In this document: one piece after another, positions 37,674 to 47,066 of the stretch
Layout: the number at the start of each line of letters is the position of its first letter
Position numbering within the stretch: the first letter of the stretch is position 1
Assembly: GCF_900119185.1 (NCBI RefSeq)
Contig: NZ_FPJE01000025.1
Coordinates: forward strand, 14,446-68,122
DNA: 53,677 nt
Direction of reading: 5' to 3'
From: Sinomicrobium oceani
GTDB lineage: Bacteria > Bacteroidota > Bacteroidia > Flavobacteriales > Flavobacteriaceae
Made by a program: the position numbers and the translations under genes
The notes under the pieces: model-generated
The model's database searches: none
The model's input: the letters and a program-made list of their open reading frames with translations, nothing else
What the model was told of the DNA's origin: nothing

Positions 37674-39861
37674 AATGCCATTGCGGACTGATTCCCGGGG
37701 CATAGGGAAATTTAAGTGAGCGGTAATATTCCAGGGAATGCAACGGGGTTTCCATTTCTTCCGGGAACGGTTGTTTCGAAAAAGTCTGGAAATACAGCAT
37801 GCATGCATCGCGCCACCATTGTGCTTCCTCGTGCTGAATACCGAGGAGCATACGTACTTCTTCGAATTGTTGTTTATTTACGTAGGGCTCCATGACAGCC
37901 CAGGTTTTTTGTGCTTCCCGGACACGGTTTACACCTTCCTGGTAACGTATACCGAGGCCATCCCATAGGGTATTGCCGCTTTGAAGCTTATAATCCCACG
38001 GCAGATGATGAAACCATAGCAGGAATTTTTCGGGACAGGTTTTTACGTTATTGAAGGTTGCAGCCACTTCCCCGGCGTATTGAGCCGTGGCATTACTACC
38101 GGAAGGAGTCCGGTCGAAACCGATCCCTGCCGTATCTGCTTTATGGTAATATACGGGGTTCCACTCGGGTCGTGACAGGTTACCTACCCACGGTCCGGGA
38201 CCGTAATGATGTCCGGTATCCATAATGTGATGTAATCCCAGCGGGGTCATGTAATCTACGACGGTTTCGTGCGATTCCAGCATGATATTTTTTACGGGCT
38301 TGATAAAGTTGTTGTCGTTTGTAAAGGTGAGCCGTAACCATTCGTCTGCAATCTGCGATGCGGAGAGATAAGGATCCCAGGCCAGCCGGCCAAACCCGTA
38401 CCAGTTGGCCTGCGCAAAAGGATGTCCTGTCCAGTTGATATCACTGCCGATGTTAGCAACCCCGGCCATACCGCTTATTTTCTTATTGTCGAGCGTACCG
38501 TCCACGACACGGGCGACCAACGATCCTTTTCCGTGCCTGTAGGTGTCAGATTGCAGCACTTCTTCGTATAGTTTGGGAAGAAAGACCAGGTGTGTACTGA
38601 ACCCGAGATATTCCTGGGTCATCTGAAATTCCATCATCAACGGCGTATGCGGCATGGCCCCGAACATGGGGTGAAAAGGTTCCCTGGGCTGGAAATCGAT
38701 AGCACCGTTTTTAACTTGTACCAGCACATTTTCCATAAATTTGCCGTCGAGCGGAACAAATTCGTTATAAGCCTGTTTCGCCCGGTCGGTTGTATCGTGT
38801 TCGGAATAAACAAAGGCTCTCCACATAACGATCCCCCCGTGAGGAGCCATCGCCTCGGCCATCATATTGGCCCCGTCTACATGGGATCTTCCGTAGTTCT
38901 GGGGACCGGGCTGACCTTCCGAATTGGCCTTGACGAGGAAGCCACCGAAATCAGGGATAGTCTTATAGATTTCATCGACTTTGTCTCTCCACCATTGCCG
39001 TACCCCGGGATCGAGCGGATCGGCCGTTTGGAGTCCGCCGATCTCCATGGGAGCCGAAAACCTGGCGGTGAGATATACCTTGATACCGTACGGACGGAAG
39101 ACCTCGGCAAGGGCAGCCACCTTTTCGATATAGGCAGGCGTAAGGACCAATGCACTGGCATTGACATTGGTGAGAACGGTTCCGTTGATCCCCACCGAAG
39201 CATTGGCCCGGGCATAGTCTTTATAACGCGGATCGATATAACCCGGAAGGCGATGCCATTTCCATATAGAAGCTCCTGCGTAACCACGTTCTACGGTTCT
39301 GTCGAGATTGTCCCAATGATTGAGCACCCGGATATCTGTTTTTGGAATATCCAGTATCCTCAGGTTGCGAAGGGGCAGGCCTTGTTGCAAATGATGCAAC
39401 AGACGGAAAGTCCCGTAGAGCAAACCGACGTCTTTCCGGGCGGTAATGATTACCGTATTGCCGGAAGCACGGATCAGGAAACCATCGTTTTCAATAGTTG
39501 CAATATCTTTTTTCAGGGTATTGCGTAGCCCCGAAGGAAGGTTTTCCGTTTTGCGGATGACAAGGCTGTTCTTTTCCGGGATTTCAGAAATGAAGGAGAC
39601 CGTACTGTCCAGCATAAGGCCAAGACCGGTGCTGAGCTCTTCCCTGATCGCATCAACCGTCTCGCTGTTTTCGTCCATAACCACAGACAGGAGATGTGTC
39701 CTGTAGTGCTCCAGGGTTTCCGGATTTTCTGTTTTGCGGTAATTCAACCAAAGTTCATAACCGCCCTGGGCGTGAGAAACGGTGAACCATAAAAACAAGA
39801 ACAGAGCGGGGAACAGTCTTTTGCACAAGATAAACATACGACGGGTTTTAACATAGCACAT
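37672..39861 (-). CDS. GH67 alpha-glucuronidase
   Basis: 729 residues with a signal peptide (about 9-31, ending SHAQ). The order of domains is that of GH67: N-terminal beta-sandwich, central barrel and helical C-terminus. By comparison with recalled characterised enzymes, the acid is Glu315 (KANSEGQPGP) and the paired bases are Asp389 (AIDFQ) and Glu417 (MTQEY). NIGSDINWTGHPFAQANWYGFGRLAW is also typical. It removes (4-O-methyl)-D-glucuronic acid from the non-reducing end of glucuronoxylan oligosaccharides, probably in the periplasm. It follows susC-susD on the same strand after 270 bp. Confidence 0.95.
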   Translation of the reverse strand: MCYVKTRRMFILCKRLFPALFLFLWFTVSHAQGGYELWLNYRKTENPETLEHYRTHLLSVVMDENSETVDAIREELSTGLGLMLDSTVSFISEIPEKNSLVIRKTENLPSGLRNTLKKDIATIENDGFLIRASGNTVIITARKDVGLLYGTFRLLHHLQQGLPLRNLRILDIPKTDIRVLNHWDNLDRTVERGYAGASIWKWHRLPGYIDPRYKDYARANASVGINGTVLTNVNASALVLTPAYIEKVAALAEVFRPYGIKVYLTARFSAPMEIGGLQTADPLDPGVRQWWRDKVDEIYKTIPDFGGFLVKANSEGQPGPQNYGRSHVDGANMMAEAMAPHGGIVMWRAFVYSEHDTTDRAKQAYNEFVPLDGKFMENVLVQVKNGAIDFQPREPFHPMFGAMPHTPLMMEFQMTQEYLGFSTHLVFLPKLYEEVLQSDTYRHGKGSLVARVVDGTLDNKKISGMAGVANIGSDINWTGHPFAQANWYGFGRLAWDPYLSASQIADEWLRLTFTNDNNFIKPVKNIMLESHETVVDYMTPLGLHHIMDTGHHYGPGPWVGNLSRPEWNPVYYHKADTAGIGFDRTPSGSNATAQYAGEVAATFNNVKTCPEKFLLWFHHLPWDYKLQSGNTLWDGLGIRYQEGVNRVREAQKTWAVMEPYVNKQQFEEVRMLLGIQHEEAQWWRDACMLYFQTFSKQPFPEEMETPLHSLEYYRSLKFPYAPGISPQWH

Positions 39862-40010
39862 AAGGCTATGGATTAGGGTTGATTTTTAATTGCAGGAGAA
39901 AATTAAATAAAAAACCGGTGACGTGAAAGTTTAAAGCAACCGATTGCGCCGATTGTTAATAACTTATTGTTTTTATGACTATAATCAAAGGATAGGGAGG
40001 GTGGAGAGCT

Positions 40011-40109
40011 GTTTAGCTCGTGGTTCGCAGTCCATGTAGTACTCGATGTGTTTATTGGTTCCAGATAATTAACCCGGTAACCCGGCGATTCACCAACCAC
40101 GAGCTAAAC
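40011..40109. repeat. 15-bp inverted repeat with 69-nt interior between susD and GH67
   Basis: GTTTAGCTCGTGGTT (40011-40025) is perfectly complementary to AACCACGAGCTAAAC (40095-40109). The interior contains a short direct repeat of the bases GGTTA/CGGGTTA on the minus strand. Next to it at 40115-40121 is a T run on the plus strand. It may be a large mRNA hairpin separating susCD from GH67, a processing site, or a small palindromic mobile element. No target-site duplication was seen. Confidence 0.65.
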
Positions 40110-40131
40110 CCCCTCTTTTTTATTCTTAAAT

Positions 40132-41625
40132 CTAATTGTACCCCGGGTTCTGGTCGTAAAGTCCTTCTTTCACCGTAATCTGTGTAGAAGGGAGCGGGTA
40201 AATAATGCTGTTCTGGTTTATAGGGGCCTGTATTTTATCGGAGACATCATCTTCGGGGATCCATGTATTCATGATATCGAGGACTTTACCACTTCGGACG
40301 AGGTCGTGCCACCGGGTTCCTTCTCCGGCGAATTCCCTTCGCTTTTCTTCGAGGAGCTGATCGGTGGTAACCGCGGTGAGTGGTTGGAGATTAGCTCTGT
40401 CCCTGATCCGGTTTACGATCTCATCGGCATCCGACGGATTTCCCGTTCCTCCGAAAAGAATGGCTTCGGCTTTCATCATCAGCACCTCGGTATATCGTAT
40501 CAGCGGGAAATTGATAGGCCAGTCAAAACGGTCGGTACCGGGATTTTCGGTATCGAGGAATTTCACAATAAAGATATCGGCAATAGGATTACCGTTGGCA
40601 TCGGTATACCCTTCCTGGAATATGGTGTTGTACCGGATATCGTTATCATCGAAACTGTGCAGCAGATTTTCGGAAGGCGCCTTGTATTCACCTCCCGCGG
40701 GAAAGGGGATACCTATGGCTTCAAAATAATTATCCGGGACGAATAATCCGGGGTAGGTAGCTCCTATTCCGAGGCTTCCGTCTTTATATTGAATATCGAA
40801 AATAATCTCGGAATTATTTTCATTGTCGTAGGCAAAAATAGTATCGTAATCATCGATAAAAGCATAAGGGCCATTGTTGATGATATCATCGAAGAGGGAT
40901 AAGGCCAGATCGTATTCGCCTGAATCCATGCCGGGGCCTTCAATGTCATAAGAGGTGCCGGAACGGGTGAGGTAGACTTTTCCGAGCATAGCTTTTGCCG
41001 CCCAGAGCGTCACTTTTCCACGTTGTTCGGCAGGGTAGCTTTCGGGGAGTTTGTTTATGGCATCTTCCAGGTCGGCTATGATAAGCGTGTAGATTTCGGA
41101 AACATTGCTTCTCCCGATTTCGAGAGATTCTTCGGGAGTGACCACGTGATCGAGCAGGGGAACCTTCCCGTAAAACCGCACCAGGTCAAAATAGAAAAAA
41201 GCGCGCATAAACCGGGCTTCACCGATCATCCGGTTTCGCATGTTTTCATCGGGGACAGCCTCATCTGTCATACGATCCAGGACGGTATTGGCGCGGAGAA
41301 TCCCTTCGAAATCTTTGCTCCACACTTCGGCAATATAACTGTTGGTAGCGATGGTCGGGAAAAAGTTGTTTACGGGCTCATGATCGCGTATCCCGGAATT
41401 GGTGATAGCATACATGTTGTCCGATCGTATTTCGGAGAGTACGAGCTGATGATCCGGGTAGGTCTGCAGGCTGCTGTAAATACCGTTTATGGCTTGTTCG
41501 AAATCGTCCTCATCCCTGTAGAAGTTCTCACTCCCGATATCGGAAACAGGGTTCTGATCGAGTTCGTTAGTGCAGGAGAAGAAGAGTGTAGCGGCCAATA
41601 GGGGCAGTATATATATTTTTTTCAT
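40132..41625 (-). CDS. SusD/RagB-family lipoprotein (GH67 locus)
   Basis: 497 residues from the ATG at 41623-41625, which gives a lipoprotein signal with Cys18 (ATLFFSC). The frame is open for 28 residues further upstream into the end of susC, without a signal-like sequence. SusD motifs are LDQNPVSDIGSENFYRDEDDFEQ in the mature N-terminus, GEARFMRAFFYFDLVRFYGKVP and EEKRREFAGEGTRWHDLVRSG. It binds the glycan at the cell surface, presumably a glucuronylated xylooligosaccharide given the GH67 downstream. It follows susC by 19 bp. Confidence 0.95.
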   Translation of the reverse strand: MKKIYILPLLAATLFFSCTNELDQNPVSDIGSENFYRDEDDFEQAINGIYSSLQTYPDHQLVLSEIRSDNMYAITNSGIRDHEPVNNFFPTIATNSYIAEVWSKDFEGILRANTVLDRMTDEAVPDENMRNRMIGEARFMRAFFYFDLVRFYGKVPLLDHVVTPEESLEIGRSNVSEIYTLIIADLEDAINKLPESYPAEQRGKVTLWAAKAMLGKVYLTRSGTSYDIEGPGMDSGEYDLALSLFDDIINNGPYAFIDDYDTIFAYDNENNSEIIFDIQYKDGSLGIGATYPGLFVPDNYFEAIGIPFPAGGEYKAPSENLLHSFDDNDIRYNTIFQEGYTDANGNPIADIFIVKFLDTENPGTDRFDWPINFPLIRYTEVLMMKAEAILFGGTGNPSDADEIVNRIRDRANLQPLTAVTTDQLLEEKRREFAGEGTRWHDLVRSGKVLDIMNTWIPEDDVSDKIQAPINQNSIIYPLPSTQITVKEGLYDQNPGYN

Positions 41626-41644
41626 CTGTACAGTCTTTTTAGGG

Positions 41645-44600
41645 TTAGAACGTAACATTGATTCCGGTAATAAAGGATTTGGACAAGGGGGCTCCGCCAT
41701 AGTCATCACCGCTGGTATTTCTGGCTTCGGGGTTCCACCCGCCGGCGTATTTGTCGCCTCCGAAAAAGTTTTCGAGTGCTATGTACACACGGATGCTTTT
41801 GAAGAAGGTATCTTTAAGCGCTTCGCCGAAATTGTAACCGAGGGTAATATTCCGTACCCTCCAGTAATCTGAAGAATACAACCAGTCTGTGTTTTTAATC
41901 CCTCCGAAATTCGAATTGGATTTCCCGACCACTCCGTTACCGGGGTCTTCTGCTGAGCGCCAGCGATCGCGGTATTTTCCCAGTACGTTTTGGTTGTATC
42001 CCATTCCCGTCCGGTCTATGGCCCTTCCGAAAGTGGAGTAGAGGTGTCCGCCCCATTGTCCCTGCAAGAGTACCGAAAGGTCAAAGCCTTTGTACCGGAA
42101 TGTATTGGTGATCCCCCAGATATAGTCCGGGTTGGGGTGCCCGGAAAGGACGCGGTCGTTCTGGTCGATAACCCCGTCGCCGTTCGCATCCACATAACGT
42201 GGGTCACCGGCAGTCTGGTTGCCAAACAGGGCTGCGCCGTTTTCTATATCGGCCTGCGTAAGTATGCCGTCCTGTTGTACGACATAGTAGCTGTACATCG
42301 GTTGACCTACCTGTAATATATTGTGTTCGATATCGAAATCTCCCCCCAGGATCGGAGCATTGTCGGGGCCGAGTTTTTTTACTTCGTTGGTATTATAACT
42401 CAGGTTGATACTGGTAGACCAGTTAAAATCCCCGTTCAGATTCTGGGTATAGAGTTCGAGTTCCCACCCTCTGTTTTCCACTTCTCCTATATTGGTGAGT
42501 GCCGTGGAAAAACCGGATGCGGTAGGTACGGGAATGTTGAGCAGTAGGTCGGTGTTGGTTTTGATATAGTAATCGAAAGATCCCCTTATCCTGTTGTTAA
42601 ATACGGAAAAATCGATACCGTAATCAAAACTTTCCGATTCTTCCCACCCCAGATTGGGATTGGCGGCATTAGCCGGTACCAGTCCGGTAACCAGCGCCCC
42701 GTTGTAGCTGTAATTGGCAAATCCCAACATGGAAATACTCCCGTAATCATCCAGAATACCATTGTTTCCTGAAATACCCCAGCTTGCCCTGAGTTTGAGT
42801 TGATCGAGGAAAGAGGCGGATTTCAGGAAATTTTCCTTACTGATATCCCAGCCCGCGGAAGCGGAGGGGAATATTCCCCATTTGGTATCCTGTCCGAAAT
42901 TGGAAGAACCGTCCCGGCGTATGGAAGCTGTGAGCAGGTACTTATCATCAAAACTATACTGTACCCGGCCGAAATAAGAGATAAGTACACGTTTGCTCTC
43001 CAGGGTGTACGTATCGTTGACATTGATATTGTTGGCTCCGTTGATGGTGGTAATCTCGTCCGAAGCAAATCCGTCTGCAGACCGGATGCGCTGTTGTTCG
43101 AGGTTCAGCCAGTTGTAAGACAATCCGACCAGGGCATTGAGACGATGCTTCGTGCCGAGGGTGGCATCGTAGTTTAATGTATTCTCATTGACAAAATTCT
43201 GTTTTCTGAAGGAGGTAAATGTTCCCGAAGCCTGGTTGTTGTTGGTGACGAACGAAGGCGTAAAACTCTTGTGGTCTTCATCGGTATTGTCGAAGTTCAA
43301 CGTGGATTTGAAGTTGAGATTTTTAACGATCTCCATTGTACCATAGAGGGTAGAAAGGGTCCGCATGGTTTTGGTACGTCCTATACTGTTCTGAAGTACC
43401 CGTAGCGGGCTTGGGCTGCTTCCTCCCCATTCATAGCGGGTATTGTCCCCGATATTATAATCGAGCCCGTCTGCAGACAAAGGTACGGAAGTGGCTGCTT
43501 TGTGTAGCTGATTGTCTTTTCCTTCGAGCCCGGGATCATTGGCCTCGGAATACGTGGGATTGAGATTGACTCCCATCGAGATCTTGTCACTTACCTTGAC
43601 TTCTACGTTGGCCCGGGCTGAGAACCTTTTGTAATTGACACCTACGGCATAACCGTCCTGATCCAGGTATTCTCCGGAAATATAGTACTTTACATTTTCG
43701 GTAGCTCCTCTTGCGGAGAGTTGATAATTCTGTACAAATCCTGTCTTAAAAAGGGCATCCTGCCAATCGACGTAGTCCAGTCCTCCGTAACCGGGCTGGT
43801 ACCAGCGTTCGTCCCTGATCATACTGGCATCGAAGCCGCCGAGGATGGCCTGCCGTTCGGCAGCGGTCTGCGATGCTGTCCGACCGGGACCGGAGTTTAT
43901 CCAGTTGTAATCGATCATACCTGTAGCCCTGTCTATCCATTCTGAAGCATTGAGTACGTCCAGTTTTTTGGAAGCTTCGACAGTACCTACATAGGTGTTG
44001 AATGATATGGTGGGTGCCCCCATCTGCCCGGACTTGGTTTGTATGATAACCACACCGTTGGCAGCACGCGAACCATAGATGGCCGCAGCAGCCGCATCTT
44101 TGAGGACCTGTATAGATTCGATATCATTGGGACTGATATTGTCCAGCGGGTTACCCGTGGAATAGCCACCCGCGCTGTTTTGCGCCGACGGATCGAGCGG
44201 AAAACCGTCTATTACATATAAAGGTTGTGTATTGGCGGAGATAGAACCCGTACCCCTGACCTGGACGGAGAGCCCTTTACTCGGGATACCGCTGGTCTGT
44301 ACGACGCGGACCCCGGCAAGCTGACCGGTCAGCGCCTGGTCTACTTTAAGCAGTGGTCTTTCGTCAAGGTTATTGGCTTTCATAACACTGATAGCTCCGG
44401 TAACATCGGCACGTTTTTGTGTACCGTAACCAATAACCACAACTTCATCGAGCTTGGCATTTTCTTCTTTCATCACTATATCGTAGGTATCCTGGTTGTC
44501 TTTTACCGGAACTTCCTGAGATTGCATCCCGATATAGGTGAATACCAGAATATCACCTGTTTTGACCCGGAGTGAATAATTTCCGTCAAAATCGGTATCG

Positions 44601-44770
44601 GCTCCGTTTTGTGTTCCTTTTACAACGATATTGGCAGCGGGTAATGGCATACCGGTAGCATCTTTGACATTTCCGCTGATGTCCCGTTCTTCTTGTGCAA
44701 CAGACAGATTACAAAAGAACAGGCCCAAAAGCAGAAGTACTGACCTGGGTAATAGTTTTTTTTTCATCAA
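41645..44770 (-). CDS. SusC/RagA-family TonB-dependent transporter (GH67 locus)
   Basis: 1041 residues; two adjacent ATGs, first used. A signal peptide (about 1-25, ending VAQ) is followed by a carboxypeptidase-D-like domain (about 28-105), LDEVVVIGYGTQ, a plug domain (about 120-240; VQVRGTGSISANTQPLYVIDG and VLKDAAAAAIYGSRAANGV) and the barrel ending GINVTF. First gene of the minus-strand susC-susD-GH67 group. Two GTGTA-N5-TACAC-like palindromes lie 120-165 bp upstream. Confidence 0.95.
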   Translation of the reverse strand: MMKKKLLPRSVLLLLGLFFCNLSVAQEERDISGNVKDATGMPLPAANIVVKGTQNGADTDFDGNYSLRVKTGDILVFTYIGMQSQEVPVKDNQDTYDIVMKEENAKLDEVVVIGYGTQKRADVTGAISVMKANNLDERPLLKVDQALTGQLAGVRVVQTSGIPSKGLSVQVRGTGSISANTQPLYVIDGFPLDPSAQNSAGGYSTGNPLDNISPNDIESIQVLKDAAAAAIYGSRAANGVVIIQTKSGQMGAPTISFNTYVGTVEASKKLDVLNASEWIDRATGMIDYNWINSGPGRTASQTAAERQAILGGFDASMIRDERWYQPGYGGLDYVDWQDALFKTGFVQNYQLSARGATENVKYYISGEYLDQDGYAVGVNYKRFSARANVEVKVSDKISMGVNLNPTYSEANDPGLEGKDNQLHKAATSVPLSADGLDYNIGDNTRYEWGGSSPSPLRVLQNSIGRTKTMRTLSTLYGTMEIVKNLNFKSTLNFDNTDEDHKSFTPSFVTNNNQASGTFTSFRKQNFVNENTLNYDATLGTKHRLNALVGLSYNWLNLEQQRIRSADGFASDEITTINGANNINVNDTYTLESKRVLISYFGRVQYSFDDKYLLTASIRRDGSSNFGQDTKWGIFPSASAGWDISKENFLKSASFLDQLKLRASWGISGNNGILDDYGSISMLGFANYSYNGALVTGLVPANAANPNLGWEESESFDYGIDFSVFNNRIRGSFDYYIKTNTDLLLNIPVPTASGFSTALTNIGEVENRGWELELYTQNLNGDFNWSTSINLSYNTNEVKKLGPDNAPILGGDFDIEHNILQVGQPMYSYYVVQQDGILTQADIENGAALFGNQTAGDPRYVDANGDGVIDQNDRVLSGHPNPDYIWGITNTFRYKGFDLSVLLQGQWGGHLYSTFGRAIDRTGMGYNQNVLGKYRDRWRSAEDPGNGVVGKSNSNFGGIKNTDWLYSSDYWRVRNITLGYNFGEALKDTFFKSIRVYIALENFFGGDKYAGGWNPEARNTSGDDYGGAPLSKSFITGINVTF

Positions 44771-44891
44771 AGCTTTTTTTAGAAAATTTTAACTTTATGA
44801 TGAATGCTATTTAAAATGATGCCACAATACGTTGTAGTAGTTAACTTACTTTATTGTAGAGACTAAAGAGAATTAAGCATATATTTTGAGT

Positions 44892-44935
44892 GTGTAAAAA
44901 ATACGCTTAACCGTATGACTGTGTAAATAATACAC
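44892..44935. promoter_or_regulatory. Tandem 15-bp palindromic operator-like sites upstream of GH67-locus susC
   Basis: GTGTA-AATAA-TACAC at 44921-44935 is a perfect 5-5-5 palindrome. GTGTA-AAAAA-TACGC at 44892-44906 is the same with one mismatch. The copies are 29 bp apart, close to three helical turns, so two dimers could bind the same face. They lie between the sigma factor end and the susC start (44770). Confidence 0.5.
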
Positions 44936-45029
44936 ATATATGTTTTTGATTTTTAAACAGGTGTTTTGTATTGTTTTAAGAAATTAGTTTTTTGGTAGTA
45001 GCACTATTTGCGGATTGGATAGGCGAAAA

Positions 45030-45623
45030 TTATGGAAACGGTACTTTTGAAAGTTTTCCGAAGATCAGAATTAAAATAGACTCGAACTGTTTTCCCAGAT
45101 TTGAACGTAGAATGGAAAATGCCCTCGTGATTTGGGCTTCAACTGTTTTTACGGAGATACCGAGATGTAAAGAAATTTCGGTATTCGTCAATCCTTCCTT
45201 TTTACTCAGGTTAAAGATCTCCCGGCATTTCGGTGGTAATTTTTCAATTTCCCTGTATACGATATCAATCATCTGCTGAATATTTTTTTCTTCAGTTTTC
45301 TCTACAATATGATTAAAGGTCTCTATATACTTGTATTGCAGTATCATTTGTGTTTTATCTTTCTGATATTGGTTCAGAAATTCATTATACACCGATTTGT
45401 ACAGAAAGCCTTTGATCTGAAATTTGCTGTCGAGTTTATGTCTGTGACGCCATGTCTTGAGAAAAACGTTTTGCACGATATCCTTGGCCATTGCCGGATC
45501 GTCTACCAGTCCTCTGGCATAGGCAATAAGCCTGTTGCCATAAGAATCTACCAGAAACATAAAGGCCTTTTCATCGCCTTTCTTCAATCCTTCGATAAGG
45601 TCTTCGTTATTAAAAGTATACAT
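45030..45623 (-). CDS. ECF-type RNA polymerase sigma factor
   Basis: 197 residues. Sigma region 2 spans about 20-90 (FLVDSYGNRLIAYARGLVDD, AKDIVQNVFLKTWRHR) and region 4 about 125-178 (IEKLPPKCREIFNLSKKEGL, TEISLHLGISVKTVEAQI). Bacteroidetes ECF factors paired with FecR and an STN-domain SusC turn on their own importer when substrate is bound outside. Divergent from fecR with 117 bp between; usually they are co-oriented, so the divergent layout is notable. Confidence 0.9.
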   Translation of the reverse strand: MYTFNNEDLIEGLKKGDEKAFMFLVDSYGNRLIAYARGLVDDPAMAKDIVQNVFLKTWRHRHKLDSKFQIKGFLYKSVYNEFLNQYQKDKTQMILQYKYIETFNHIVEKTEEKNIQQMIDIVYREIEKLPPKCREIFNLSKKEGLTNTEISLHLGISVKTVEAQITRAFSILRSNLGKQFESILILIFGKLSKVPFP

Positions 45624-45740
45624 GTGGTTGGTTTATTTGGCAAAATAAAACTATAAAAATTATATATAACAAAAAAATAAAGCTAAAATATTAAGGGTAT
45701 TTAATTTTAGATCTGTATTTACTATAAAAACAACATTACA

Positions 45741-46916
45741 ATGCCCAACCCGGAAATCGAATATCTTTTGGTTAAATATCTCAGTAAAGATGCAAATAGT
45801 ATAGAGCTGGATATACTTAACAAATGGATCGAAGACCCCGAAAATGAAAAGGTTTTCCGGGAATTTATAAAAACCCACTATGCTATAATTCTTTATATGA
45901 ACAACGATCAGGATCAAAATAATGACATTAAAAAATATTTGATAAAAGAGATCAGGAAGGATAAAAATGTTATATACCATCGGAGATTTCGCAAATTAAT
46001 GGCATATGCAGCCATGGCCATCCTGTTTTTCGCTGTCGGGTATCTTTTTGAATACAATGTGTTTTCCGGGAAGGAAGATTTTACGAAAGTGTCCAAAACC
46101 GAAGGGGCTGTTACCATACAGATGGAAAACGGTGACATAAAAACGATAGACACCGAGGGAGAATATCCGGTTACGGATGATAACGGGAAACGTCTGGGAA
46201 CCATACGTAACGGAAAGCTCATGTATACTAAAAAGGACTTCTCCGGAGGAAAAAAGATCGTGTACAACACATTGAACGTACCTAATGGAAAACGTTTTGA
46301 TATTGTACTCTCCGACGGAACACATGTATTTCTCAACTCCGGAAGTTCGCTGAAATATCCGGTAGTCTTTCCGGAAAACGGAAAGCGAAAAGTCTACCTG
46401 GAGGGCGAAGCGTTTTTTGATGTCACACACCACAGAGAACATCCGTTTGTGGTGCGGGCACAGAATCTTCACGTAGAAGTATTGGGAACAACATTTAATC
46501 TTTCCAATTATTCCGAAGATGATGATACTTCTGTCGTACTTGTCAACGGAGCAGTCAGTTTATCCTCCAGTACTCCGGGATACGAACAGGAAAAACTACT
46601 GTTGCAACCCGGCTATAAAGGTATTTTAAATAAACAGAGCAAGCAATTATCGAGGTCAAGAGTAAATACCGCACTATATACCTCGTGGATGAAAGGAGAG
46701 ATTATATTGAGGCATGAGTCCTTTGATAATATTGTAGAAAAGCTGGAGAGATATTACAATGTGAATATTATCAATAATAACGACAGCCTGAAATATGAAA
46801 AATTCAATGCTACGATCAAACCCGGGGAAGAAAGCATAGAACAGGTGCTGCGATATTTTAATGCTGCTTATAAGATAAATTATGAAATCATAGAAAACAG
46901 AATTGTAATCAACTAA
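45741..46916 (+). CDS. FecR-family anti-sigma factor/trans-envelope signal transducer
   Basis: 391 residues. A cytoplasmic helical anti-sigma part (1-85) is followed by one transmembrane helix at about 87-105 (AYAAMAILFFAVGYLF), then a periplasmic FecR domain (about 175-275; NVPNGKRFDIVLSDGTHVFL and YLEGEAFFDVTHHREHPFVV) and a C-terminal DUF4974-like secretin/STN-fold domain (about 320-391; HESFDNIVEKLERYYNV). It holds the sigma factor inactive until the STN domain of the SusC partner signals. Confidence 0.92.
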   Translation: MPNPEIEYLLVKYLSKDANSIELDILNKWIEDPENEKVFREFIKTHYAIILYMNNDQDQNNDIKKYLIKEIRKDKNVIYHRRFRKLMAYAAMAILFFAVGYLFEYNVFSGKEDFTKVSKTEGAVTIQMENGDIKTIDTEGEYPVTDDNGKRLGTIRNGKLMYTKKDFSGGKKIVYNTLNVPNGKRFDIVLSDGTHVFLNSGSSLKYPVVFPENGKRKVYLEGEAFFDVTHHREHPFVVRAQNLHVEVLGTTFNLSNYSEDDDTSVVLVNGAVSLSSSTPGYEQEKLLLQPGYKGILNKQSKQLSRSRVNTALYTSWMKGEIILRHESFDNIVEKLERYYNVNIINNNDSLKYEKFNATIKPGEESIEQVLRYFNAAYKINYEIIENRIVIN

Positions 46917-47066
46917 TTTTTAATATCGGAACAGTATGACATAAAACACGAAAACTCTCAGGATTTGTAACAGATCATTTGAAAAAAAGAATCGGAAAAT
47001 GCAGCCACATTTCCCGATTTGTTCAAGTGATTAAAATCTATTAATCACCCAAAAACACTCAAAATT

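Noticed and set aside
39903-40100. 65-codon minus-strand frame across the inverted repeat
   Set aside because: No domain or leader, composition like intergenic DNA, and the inverted repeat explains the region better.
40011-40109. Integron attC-like site
   Set aside because: The arms do not match the GTTRRRY/RYYYAAC core sites and no integrase or cassettes are near.
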